From assembly GCA_947074265.1 (NCBI GenBank), contig CAMTPD010000103.1, forward strand, positions 1 through 6,245: DNA of 6,245 bases, read 5' to 3'. Shown in pieces: positions 1 to 6,245 of this stretch. The notes beneath the pieces were generated by a model. That model made no database searches and was not told the DNA's origin. It saw nothing but the letters and a program-made list of their open reading frames with translations. The stretch is from an uncultured Porphyromonadaceae bacterium. GTDB lineage: Bacteria > Bacteroidota > Bacteroidia > Bacteroidales > CAMTPD01. A program made the position numbers and the translations under genes. Position 1 is the stretch's first letter. Each line of letters starts with the position of its first letter.

Positions 1-963
1 GATTTTCAAACCCCTAAAACCATTGCCGGTGCAATACCTCAAGATGTTGTAGGTAAGGCAGGAAAGAATGCAGTATTCATTGTATATAAGTTGCTTAATA
101 AGAAAGAAACGATAGATTGTATTAAATATGTGTGTGCCAATTTTTCGGCAATGATTCGCAGTATGCAAAATAGATTTCCGGAAGGAGGTTTTAGCGCTGT
201 TGTTGGTTTCGGAGCACAAGCTTGGGAGAAATACTTTTCAGAGTTGGGCAACCCGAAAGAGTTATCTCCGTTTGAAGAGATTAAAGGCGATAAATATACA
301 GCAATATCAACACCAGGCGATTTGTTTTTTCATATTAGAGCAAATGAAATGGGGTTATGTCATGAGTTTGCATCAATAATTGATATGAAGCTAGATGGTG
401 TGGTTGAGTCGATAGATGAAACGCACGGTTTTCGTTATTTAGATGGCAAAGCAATAATCGGGTTTGTGGATGGAACAGAAAATCCTTTGATCGATTTAGA
501 TCCATACTTCTTTGGTGTCGTTGGTGCAGAAGATCAAAAGTTTGCCGGAGGAAGCTATGTGTTTGTTCAGAAATACATTCACGATATGAAAAGCTGGAAT
601 GCTACATCTATTTATGAGCAAGAGAAAGTGATAGGTCGTCATAAATTTAATGATGTAGAGTTGTCGGATGCAGAAAAACCTGCAAATGCGCACAATGCAG
701 TAACAAATATTCAGGACGAGGAAGGAAATGATCTTAAAATTATTCGAGGTAATATGCCTTTCTCAAACACTTCGAAAGGTGAATATGGAACCTATTTTAT
801 TGGTTATGCATCCACATTCAGTACGACACGTAAAATGCTTGAAAATATGTTTGTTGGAGCTCCGAAAGGAAATACAGACAGACTACTTGATTTTAGTACG
901 GCGGTAACGGGTACACTCTTTTTTGCTCCTTCTTACAACCTGCTGAATCAAATGGGTGAATAA
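1..963 (+). CDS. DyP-type heme peroxidase, 5' end cut off by the window edge
   Basis: Dye-decolourising peroxidases bind heme b and use hydrogen peroxide to oxidise dyes, phenols or other donors; the physiological substrate of the bacterial YfeX-like group is unsettled. The reading frame is open from base 1, and the first visible residues (DFQTPKTIAGAIPQDVV) look like the usual beginning of Bacteroidota homologues. The true start therefore lies just upstream, and the TTG at 91 is not the start. There are 320 visible residues and a TAA stop at 961-963, close to the family's usual length of a little over 300. The family signature GFVDGTENP is at 460-486, with the distal aspartate at 469-471. 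The likely proximal heme-ligand histidine (ANAHNAV) is at 691-693, and the distal arginine (IIRGNMPF) is at 745-747. A C-terminal LFFAPSYNLL stretch matches the family's end. No encapsulin-type targeting tail is visible. Whether it has an export signal cannot be judged without the first codons. The gene converges on the minus-strand peptidase, sharing a terminator with it. Confidence 0.93.
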   Translation, partial: DFQTPKTIAGAIPQDVVGKAGKNAVFIVYKLLNKKETIDCIKYVCANFSAMIRSMQNRFPEGGFSAVVGFGAQAWEKYFSELGNPKELSPFEEIKGDKYTAISTPGDLFFHIRANEMGLCHEFASIIDMKLDGVVESIDETHGFRYLDGKAIIGFVDGTENPLIDLDPYFFGVVGAEDQKFAGGSYVFVQKYIHDMKSWNATSIYEQEKVIGRHKFNDVELSDAEKPANAHNAVTNIQDEEGNDLKIIRGNMPFSNTSKGEYGTYFIGYASTFSTTRKMLENMFVGAPKGNTDRLLDFSTAVTGTLFFAPSYNLLNQMGE

Positions 964-1024
964 AAATAGATCTCCAAGTAACATCATCAACGATTGTTAC
1001 TTGGAGATCTGTATTTATAGTTTT
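964..1024. terminator. Bidirectional intrinsic terminator between convergent genes
   Basis: A perfect 16-bp inverted repeat has arms at 968-983 (AGATCTCCAAGTAACA) and 995-1010, around an 11-base loop. On the plus strand it lies 4 bases after the peroxidase stop and is followed by a T-rich run (GTATTTATAGTTTTCTT). On the minus strand it lies about 31 bases after the peptidase stop, and the hairpin is followed by ATTTTTA, whose complement includes the peroxidase TAA. Both genes can therefore be closed by one structure. The minus-strand U tract is tighter, so termination may be stronger in that direction. The stem length, position and T runs are seen directly; the function is inferred. Confidence 0.85.
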
Positions 1025-1041
1025 CTTCTCAAATAGAAGTA

Positions 1042-4000
1042 TTAGTTTGTTTTTAGCAAATGCTTAACAGCCTCTTCCAATTGCTTATCAATACCTTGTA
1101 ATTCTTCTTCAGGTGTATTGTAAACAAGAATATCCGGCTGAAGCTCTTTATTTTCTAGATAATTACCATTCATATCTTTTACAGCAACTTGAGGGATTCC
1201 GAAAACAATCGATGGATCTATTTGCGACTCCCACCATACAGCTGTCATTGTGCCAGGGACAGGAGTTCCAATTAGTTTTCCAATTCCAAGTTGTTGGTAT
1301 ACAAATGGGAATCCATGAGCATTCGAATAATTGTCCTCGCATACCAATACTGCTGATTTTTTCAACCACTTGTTGTATGGGTCACTTCCTATATATTGTC
1401 CACGAGGCGTAAATTGTTGATATTCTTTGCCACTTAATAAAGTAACAAGGTCATCATGTAGCCAACCTCCACCATTATGGCGCGTGTCTACAATCACACC
1501 TTCTTTGTTGCGGCAACGTCCTAAGACATCCGAATAAGTTTTGCGGAAGCTTTCACTATCCATTCCCTTTACGTGTACATAGCCAAGTTTTCCATTTGAA
1601 AGTTTATCTACTAAGGCTTGTCGTTGTTCTACCCAACGATTGTATAATAGGCCACCTTCTTGTCCGTATGTAAACGGTTTTACTTGTTCATCAAAACGCT
1701 TTCCACTAATAGGATCATATACAGAAAGTAATGTAAGTTTACCACTTTTTCCGGCAAGTAGCGGATAGTAATCAGTATCTTTCAAGATTGGAGTTCCGTC
1801 AATTTTCTCTATGATCATACCATTTTTGATCTTTGAGTTTGCTTTATCAAGCGGACCTTTCTTCAAAATCTCTTTTATAAATAAACCATCGCCATTGTAG
1901 TTATTATCATAAAAAGCACCAAGCGTAGCTGTTTGAAGTGTAGCCCCACTACCGCCAACACGTGCACCTGTATGAGTAGCATTCAGTTCACCAAGTAGTT
2001 CACTAAGCATTTCTGCAAAGTCATAATTATTATTGATATGTGGTAAGAACTTGGCGTAGTCTTTTTTATAACCAATCCAGTCTATTCCATGAATATCAGT
2101 TACATAAAACTTGTCTGCTACTTGTTGCCAAGCATGATCAAAGATGTAATTTCTTGTTTCTGCCGGACGAGCTTTGAATGGAGCATTGTAGTTGATGTTT
2201 GTCACTTTATTTCCGGCAGTTTCAATCTTTTTTAGTTGACCGTTGCTTGCCATGTAAATGTTTTTGCCATCCTTATCCATCTTTAATCCGCCAAAACCAA
2301 CACCTTTGATAATAAGTTTGGTAGAGTTTTCTTTAAAGTTGCGCTCCCAAAGATCACCTCCACTTTCGAAGCTTGCAATGTAATAAAGCTTTTCACCATC
2401 AGGCGTAAGTACGGCATCGCCTAAGGCAGACGAATTGATAGTAAGACGCATGATACGATCTTTAGCATTTACCAAATCAAATTGGAGAGGCGTTTCTTTA
2501 GATTCCTCTTTTTTATCCTTATCAGCTTTTGCAACATTTTTCTTGTTCTTTTCACGATCTGGCTTGTCCTTATCAGCGGTTTTAGTTTCTTCTTTTTCGA
2601 TCTCTTCGAACAATTGTGTTTCCTCTTTTGACATTCTGAATTTGTCAAAAGCCTCATCATCGAAAAACATAATGTACATATCTCGCTGTGCACCCCAACT
2701 GCCATGACTTCGATAGCCGGCACGGTCTGACGACCAAATCATGGCTTTGCCATCTAGTACCCATTTTGGGGCTGCATCGGCATATCCACTTTCGGTAAGA
2801 TTATGTATTGTTCCACTTCCATCAGCTTTAACTAGGGCGACGTCTGTATTGTTCCAACCGCCGATACCGATGTGCTTTGCTAAAATCCATTTGCTGTCTG
2901 GCGACCATTGAAACCATTGGTCGCCGTCTGTATAAGAATAATTGTATTTGCCTTCAAGTACAGTACGCGTTCTTTTCGAATCTAAGTTGATAACTTTGAT
3001 TGTTGTGCGGTCTTCCAAATATGCTATTTCCTTTCCATCTGGAGAAACTAGTGGTTGGAAAGATGCAATTTTTGCATCTGTTATTGGCGTCTCTTTTATT
3101 TCACTAGCATAAGTAAAATATTTATCCTTCGGATTAGCGCGTTCTGCTTTATAAATATTCCAAATACCATTTCGTTCCGATGAATAAAAGATCGATTTAC
3201 CATCGGGTGAAAATTCAATATTCCGTTCTTGTTCAGGAGTGTCAGTTATTTGTTTTGTGGTTTGAAATTCAGCAGATGTTACATAAACGTCACCTCGCAG
3301 AATAAATGCTACTTCTTTTCCATCAGGAGAAACTGCCATTTGTCCTGCTCCGTTTTGTAAAAACATATCTTTTGGCTCATCAGTAATATCAGAAACGATA
3401 TTAACTTGTACTTTCTGAGGAGAACCACCCTCATTTATCGTATATATTTCACCATCAAAAGCATAACAAAGTAATCCATTGTCTGCTTTGGATAGAAAAC
3501 GAACCGGATGTTTTTGATGATTTGTAATGCGAATATCTTTTGTGTTTTTATCGGTCAGACTTTTCTTGTAAATATTGAAAGTACCATCTTGTTCGCTAAA
3601 GTAGTACATCGCATTCTCATTATCAGTCCAAATACCGTTACGGTCTTCACCTTCAAAGTTGGTTACAGAGGTAAAAGAAGGAGTAGAGCCAGATACATCC
3701 ATCATCCATACGTCGCGGGCAATCGAAGATTGATGATGCTTTCTCCACGGGTCCTCATAACCTTTTTTGTTGGTGTATAGTGCTTTTTTACCATCTTTTG
3801 AGAAGCATATGTTCTCTAAGCCTTCCGATGAGTATAATTTTGCTCGACCTCCATTTCTGCTTACCTCATAAATCTGACTGTATACTCTCGATGGGAACTT
3901 TATGTGATTTACATCGTTTTGGATTGAAGCAGAGAAAAGAACTTTATCTGAGAGAAAAGCTTCAGGGAATTCATTAGCTGAGTGTGATGTTAATTGAGTC

Positions 4001-4305
4001 GGAACTCCACCATTTTTTGAAACGGTATATACATCAAAGCTACCTTTTCTGTCACTTGCAAATGCAAGTTCTTTGCTATCAGGAGACCATACAGGGCGTG
4101 TGTCGTGTGCCGTATGTGTTGTGATCTGAGTAGCTTTACCTCCTTGCGTTGGTACGGTATAAATATCTCCTTTATAACAAAAGGCAATTGCAGATCCGTC
4201 GGGCGAAATTGTACAATTGCGTAACCATAGAGGAGCATCTTGAGCATAAATACTTGATCCGATGCACGTACAAGCAAGAAGCGATAATAATGTTTTTCTT
4301 TTCAT
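1042..4305 (-). CDS. Secreted tricorn-type S41 serine peptidase (PD40 propellers, PDZ, catalytic core)
   Basis: Tricorn-family peptidases cut short peptides left by larger proteases; this one should act in the periplasm. The 1087-residue length matches the family (a little over 1000). Residues 1-21 form a signal peptide (KRK, hydrophobic core, SIYA|QD cleavage site). Two beta-propeller regions follow, at about 30-315 and 320-690, with recurrent TolB/PD40-like strands such as ISPDGSAIAF, WSPDSKELAF, VSPDGKEVAF and FSPDGKSIFY. A Lys/Glu-rich segment interrupts the second at residues 566-605. A helical C1 region (about 715-790) carries NATHTGA with His778, followed by a PDZ domain (about 795-878). 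The S41 core has VDTRHNGGG from Asp940, the nucleophile Ser994 in NYSNAHGF, GIGKLIGTPVPG, and Glu1051 in LENKELQPDI. By alignment from memory, His778, Ser994 and Glu1051 match tricorn His746, Ser965 and Glu1023, so it should be active. The ATG gives a proper signal peptide and has no Shine-Dalgarno, as is usual in Bacteroidota. It is a single-gene unit, divergent from glyA. The substrate is unknown. Confidence 0.94.
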   Translation of the reverse strand: MKRKTLLSLLACTCIGSSIYAQDAPLWLRNCTISPDGSAIAFCYKGDIYTVPTQGGKATQITTHTAHDTRPVWSPDSKELAFASDRKGSFDVYTVSKNGGVPTQLTSHSANEFPEAFLSDKVLFSASIQNDVNHIKFPSRVYSQIYEVSRNGGRAKLYSSEGLENICFSKDGKKALYTNKKGYEDPWRKHHQSSIARDVWMMDVSGSTPSFTSVTNFEGEDRNGIWTDNENAMYYFSEQDGTFNIYKKSLTDKNTKDIRITNHQKHPVRFLSKADNGLLCYAFDGEIYTINEGGSPQKVQVNIVSDITDEPKDMFLQNGAGQMAVSPDGKEVAFILRGDVYVTSAEFQTTKQITDTPEQERNIEFSPDGKSIFYSSERNGIWNIYKAERANPKDKYFTYASEIKETPITDAKIASFQPLVSPDGKEIAYLEDRTTIKVINLDSKRTRTVLEGKYNYSYTDGDQWFQWSPDSKWILAKHIGIGGWNNTDVALVKADGSGTIHNLTESGYADAAPKWVLDGKAMIWSSDRAGYRSHGSWGAQRDMYIMFFDDEAFDKFRMSKEETQLFEEIEKEETKTADKDKPDREKNKKNVAKADKDKKEESKETPLQFDLVNAKDRIMRLTINSSALGDAVLTPDGEKLYYIASFESGGDLWERNFKENSTKLIIKGVGFGGLKMDKDGKNIYMASNGQLKKIETAGNKVTNINYNAPFKARPAETRNYIFDHAWQQVADKFYVTDIHGIDWIGYKKDYAKFLPHINNNYDFAEMLSELLGELNATHTGARVGGSGATLQTATLGAFYDNNYNGDGLFIKEILKKGPLDKANSKIKNGMIIEKIDGTPILKDTDYYPLLAGKSGKLTLLSVYDPISGKRFDEQVKPFTYGQEGGLLYNRWVEQRQALVDKLSNGKLGYVHVKGMDSESFRKTYSDVLGRCRNKEGVIVDTRHNGGGWLHDDLVTLLSGKEYQQFTPRGQYIGSDPYNKWLKKSAVLVCEDNYSNAHGFPFVYQQLGIGKLIGTPVPGTMTAVWWESQIDPSIVFGIPQVAVKDMNGNYLENKELQPDILVYNTPEEELQGIDKQLEEAVKHLLKTN

Positions 4306-4343
4306 GGACTGATATTGTAATTCTATGTTTTGTCTAAGTGTTG

Positions 4344-4351
4344 CAAATATA
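4344..4351 (-). promoter_or_regulatory. Candidate -7 box for the tricorn-like peptidase gene
   Basis: Read on the minus strand, the sequence is TATATTTG, an exact match to the Bacteroidota primary-sigma -7 consensus TAnnTTTG. It lies 38 bases upstream of the peptidase ATG, which would give a 5' leader of roughly 30 bases. No clear TTG/TTTG -33 element is present at the expected distance upstream (about 4371-4376), and the surrounding DNA is very AT-rich, so a chance match is possible. Confidence 0.45.
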
Positions 4352-4369
4352 TAAATATATTAAAGGAGT

Positions 4370-4655
4370 ATTAGACGTATTTTCTGAATAAATTTCTTGT
4401 ATTTGGCAGATTTGAATAAAAGTGTTATTGAAAACACGACTTTGCTTTTCATTTGTATTGGATATTGATTTGGAATGTTTATCTTGTTATCGAAAACGGA
4501 TAAGATCTTATATTTTCATGGAACAGTTGTTTTGCAAAAAGATTTAAGCTTGTAACGTAGTGAGTTATCAATACGATGCATAGTCCAAACATTCAAGTGA
4601 AAGTTATTTGTAAAACAATCTTTAGAAGTGTATTAAGATTTTATTTTAAAGAAAA
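4370..4655. other. AT-rich intergenic DNA between divergent genes, no gene recognised
   Basis: This is the core of the 388-base gap between the peptidase start and the glyA start. I see no open frame with a recognisable product, no tRNA and no riboswitch consensus that I know. Only weak features appear: a short dyad GTGTT/AACAC near 4421-4437, four copies of ATTTG scattered between about 4399 and 4473, and overlapping short dyads (TTATC/GATAA and ATCTT/AAGAT) around 4482-4510. All are of a size expected by chance in AT-rich DNA. The region is longer than two back-to-back promoters need, so a regulator site or a small RNA is possible but not shown. Confidence 0.5.
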
Positions 4656-4661
4656 TATTTA

Positions 4662-4669
4662 TAGTTTTG
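4662..4669 (+). promoter_or_regulatory. Candidate -7 box for glyA
   Basis: TAGTTTTG matches the Bacteroidota -7 consensus TAnnTTTG exactly and is followed by C, which is also common. Transcription would begin around 4675-4678 and leave a leader of about 16-20 bases before the ATG at 4694. The -33 region (about 4638-4643) is T-rich but lacks a clear TTG. The box overlaps the in-frame TTG at 4667, which is a further reason to reject that codon as the translation start. Confidence 0.55.
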
Positions 4670-4693
4670 CGACTACATCAAACACAAACTCAA

Positions 4694-5974
4694 ATGAAAA
4701 AAGATTCGCTTATTTTTGAGATTATCGGTAAAGAATATCAACGTCAGTTGAAAGGTATCGAGCTTATTGCATCTGAGAATTTTGTTAGTGATCAAGTAAT
4801 GCAGGCCATGGGCAGCTGTCTTACGAATAAATATGCCGAAGGTTATCCGGGCAAACGTTACTATGGAGGTTGTGAAGTTGTAGACCAAAGTGAAACGTTG
4901 GCAATGGATCGTCTGAAAGAGTTGTTCGGAGCAGAGTGGGTAAATGTACAACCACACTCAGGAGCACAAGCAAATGCGGCGGTATTCTTAGCAGTTTTAA
5001 ATCCGGGCGATACATTTCTTGGTTTGAACTTGTCTCATGGAGGTCACCTTTCTCATGGTTCTCCTGTAAATAGTTCAGGTATTCTTTATAAAGCTACTGA
5101 ATATGGCGTAAAAGAAGATACAGGTCTTGTTGACTACGACATGATGGAAGAAGTTGCATTGCGCGAAAGACCAAAATTGATCGTTGGTGGTGCATCTGCT
5201 TACTCTCGTGAATGGGATTATAAACGTATGAGAGAAATTGCCGATCGTGTAGGAGCCTTACTTATGATTGATATGGCGCATCCGGCAGGTCTTATTGCAG
5301 CAGGAATGCTCGATAACCCTGTGAAATATGCACACATTGTAACTTCTACTACACACAAAACCCTACGTGGGCCAAGAGGTGGTATCATTCTTATGGGCAA
5401 AGACTTCCCTAATCCATGGGGTAAGACTACACCAAAAGGTGAGATCAAGATGATGTCTCAACTTCTCGATTCTGCAGTTTTCCCAGGTGTACAAGGCGGA
5501 CCGCTAGAGCATGTAATTGCAGGTAAAGCAGTTTCTTTCTTCGAAGCGTTGCAACCTGAATACAAAACGTATCAAGCGCAAGTACAAAAGAATGCAGCAG
5601 TTATGGCACAAGCTTTTGTAGACAAAGGTTATAAAATCATCTCTGGTGGTACAAGTAATCACAGTATGTTGATTGATCTTCGTACAAAATTTCCTGATCT
5701 TACAGGTAAAGTAGCAGAGAACGTACTTGTAAAAGCAGATATTACTGTAAATAAAAATATGGTTCCGTTCGATTCTCGTTCACCATTCCAAACTTCTGGT
5801 ATTCGTATTGGTACCGCAGCAATCACAACTCGTGGATTGAAAGAAGATCAAATGGGTGATATTGTAGAATTAATCGATGCAGTACTGTCTAATCCTACTT
5901 GCGAAGCTACCTTCAAAGCAGTAAGAGAAAAAGTAAATGCCAAGATGGAAGACCTTCCATTGTTTGCATGGTAA
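4694..5974 (+). CDS. glyA: Serine hydroxymethyltransferase
   Basis: GlyA is a cytoplasmic PLP enzyme that interconverts serine plus tetrahydrofolate with glycine plus 5,10-methylene-tetrahydrofolate, the main supply of one-carbon units for purines, thymidylate and methionine. The protein has 426 residues and is collinear with the family throughout. It begins [11 protein letters not shown] and continues with [40 protein letters not shown] and MIDMAHPAG (Asp193 and His196). The PLP-binding lysine is Lys222 in [13 protein letters not shown]. Substrate carboxylate binding falls to Arg371 in SGIRIGT. These correspond to E. coli Asp200, His203, Lys229 and Arg363. Between the PLP lysine and SAVFPG it carries a longer loop (about residues 237-254, [18 protein letters not shown]) than E. 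coli, which fits Bacteroidota homologues as I remember them. The ATG at 4694 is chosen over the in-frame TTG at 4667 because it matches the family N-terminus and sits just after a promoter box. One oddity is Ala375 where most families have Pro (GTPA). It is probably monocistronic. Confidence 0.98.
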   Translation: MKKDSLIFEIIGKEYQRQLKGIELIASENFVSDQVMQAMGSCLTNKYAEGYPGKRYYGGCEVVDQSETLAMDRLKELFGAEWVNVQPHSGAQANAAVFLAVLNPGDTFLGLNLSHGGHLSHGSPVNSSGILYKATEYGVKEDTGLVDYDMMEEVALRERPKLIVGGASAYSREWDYKRMREIADRVGALLMIDMAHPAGLIAAGMLDNPVKYAHIVTSTTHKTLRGPRGGIILMGKDFPNPWGKTTPKGEIKMMSQLLDSAVFPGVQGGPLEHVIAGKAVSFFEALQPEYKTYQAQVQKNAAVMAQAFVDKGYKIISGGTSNHSMLIDLRTKFPDLTGKVAENVLVKADITVNKNMVPFDSRSPFQTSGIRIGTAAITTRGLKEDQMGDIVELIDAVLSNPTCEATFKAVREKVNAKMEDLPLFAW

Positions 5975-6007
5975 TTGTAGATATATAAGGCAATGAGGAT
6001 GTTCTAT

Positions 6008-6057
6008 TAGTCGTAACGGACTATGAAGCTTTCTCTTAAAGCTTATCTAATGATAGT
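6008..6057 (+). other. Small alternative hairpins in the glyA 3' region
   Basis: Three inverted repeats lie between the glyA stop and its terminator. TAGTC (6008-6012) pairs with GACTA (6019-6023). AAGCTTT (6026-6032) pairs with AAAGCTT (6038-6044) around a 5-base loop. ACTAT (6020-6024) can also pair with ATAGT (6053-6057), enclosing the middle hairpin. The first and third pairings share bases 6020-6023 and so exclude each other. None is followed by a T run, so they are not terminators. The repeats are seen directly, but they are short and any role is unproven. Confidence 0.35.
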
Positions 6058-6106
6058 ATAAACTGTCTGAAGCAGAAAGAAATCTTTGTTTCAGGCAGTT
6101 TTTTTG
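6058..6106 (+). terminator. Intrinsic terminator of glyA
   Basis: Stem arms at 6061-6071 (AACTGTCTGAA) and 6090-6100 (TTCAGGCAGTT) form 11 pairs with one G-U wobble. They are followed directly by a run of seven T, 6099-6105. The inner part can pair further (AAAG with CTTT). It lies about 85 bases after the glyA stop. This is the typical form of a factor-independent terminator on the plus strand. Confidence 0.9.
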
Positions 6107-6111
6107 TTTAT

Positions 6112-6152
6112 ATAGCTTTTAGTTTATGTAAATAAACTAAAAGCTATTTTTT
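6112..6152 (+). terminator. Second, tandem intrinsic terminator
   Basis: A perfect 16-bp inverted repeat (arms 6112-6127 and 6132-6147) closes a GTAA loop, a GNRA-type tetraloop in RNA, and is followed by six T (6147-6152). It starts only 6 bases after the first terminator's T run. The minus-strand side of the hairpin is followed by A-rich, not T-rich, sequence, so it should act only on plus-strand transcripts. The stem is mostly A-T pairs, which makes it weaker than its length suggests. Confidence 0.75.
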
Positions 6153-6216
6153 CATATAAAAGCCAGAATATAACTTTAAAATTCGATTTATCTCGATCTA
6201 TAGATATGATTTAAAA

Positions 6217-6224
6217 CACCTTTG
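6217..6224 (+). promoter_or_regulatory. Possible -7 box of a gene beyond the right edge
   Basis: CACCTTTG (followed by C) matches TAnnTTTG at all but the first position, and it lies downstream of two terminators, where a new transcription unit would be expected to begin. An ATG at 6229-6231 opens a frame (M-N-E-S-G) that runs off the window after five codons. If the box is real, transcription would start at or very near that ATG, so either the mRNA is almost leaderless or the true start codon lies beyond the window. No -33 TTG is visible. Confidence 0.3.
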
Positions 6225-6245
6225 CAAGATGAACGAATCGGGAAT

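Noticed and set aside
91..93. TTG as the start of the peroxidase gene
   Set aside because: The frame is open to base 1, and the 30 codons before it encode residues typical of the family N-terminus; the gene is simply cut by the window edge.
180..190. Shine-Dalgarno-like GGAAGGAGG inside the peroxidase gene
   Set aside because: It encodes Pro/Glu-Gly-Gly in frame, no start codon follows at a useful distance with a long frame, and Bacteroidota rely little on such sites.
928..963. Peroxidase as encapsulin cargo
   Set aside because: The C-terminus (SYNLLNQMGE) lacks the extended Gly/Leu/Lys-rich targeting tail of cargo peroxidases, and no encapsulin gene is in the window.
2435..2707. 90-codon plus-strand open frame opposite the peptidase gene
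   Set aside because: It is the antisense shadow of the Lys/Glu-rich insert (AAG/GAA codons read as Ser/Phe/Leu-rich sequence) and resembles no protein I know.
3508..3977. Two adjacent plus-strand open frames opposite the propeller domain
   Set aside because: They lie entirely within the well-supported peptidase gene, and their translations show no domain or sensible composition.
4264..4305. Lipobox-like LLAC at residues 9-12 of the peptidase, suggesting a lipoprotein
   Set aside because: A cysteine at position 12 is too early for a lipoprotein signal, Leu is poor at -2, and the hydrophobic segment continues to a good signal peptidase I site, SIYA|Q.
5975..6060. tRNA or tRNA remnant after glyA, suggested by several short stems
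   Set aside because: There is no GTTCRANNC T-loop, no acceptor stem closing the segment and no cloverleaf spacing.
6196..6205. 10-base palindrome ATCTATAGAT as an operator
   Set aside because: It is a single, short, AT-rich dyad with no second copy nearby; chance is a sufficient explanation.

Overview
The window reads as ordinary chromosomal DNA from an AT-rich member of the Bacteroidota, most likely the Bacteroidales. Four things point there: the GlyA sequence, which carries the extra segment and the [12 protein letters not shown] N-terminus I associate with that group; an exported tricorn-like S41 peptidase; start codons without Shine-Dalgarno sequences; and TAnnTTTG-type -7 promoter boxes. 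The genus cannot be fixed from the sequence alone.

Layout, left to right. (1) Positions 1-963, plus strand: a DyP-type heme peroxidase whose first few codons lie outside the window. (2) Positions 964-1041: a short gap between convergent genes holding a perfect 16-bp inverted repeat with T-rich flanks on both sides, which should terminate both transcripts. (3) Positions 1042-4305, minus strand: a 1087-residue secreted tricorn-type serine peptidase with two beta-propeller regions, a PDZ domain and an S41 catalytic core; the catalytic residues appear intact. (4) Positions 4306-4693: an AT-rich divergent intergenic region of 388 bases, with a candidate promoter at each end and nothing recognisable between them. 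(5) Positions 4694-5974, plus strand: glyA, serine hydroxymethyltransferase, 426 residues. (6) Positions 5975-6245: a structured 3' region with small hairpins, two tandem intrinsic terminators, and at the extreme right a candidate promoter and ATG for a gene that runs out of the window.

The three genes look like independent transcription units (convergent, then divergent, each closed by a terminator), and I see no shared pathway: peroxide/heme chemistry, periplasmic peptide degradation and one-carbon metabolism. There is no mobile element, CRISPR array, tRNA or rRNA. I did not find a novel multi-gene system. The points most worth a second look are the structured region after glyA, the shared bidirectional terminator, the charged insert in the tricorn-like protein, and one changed residue next to the substrate-binding arginine of GlyA.
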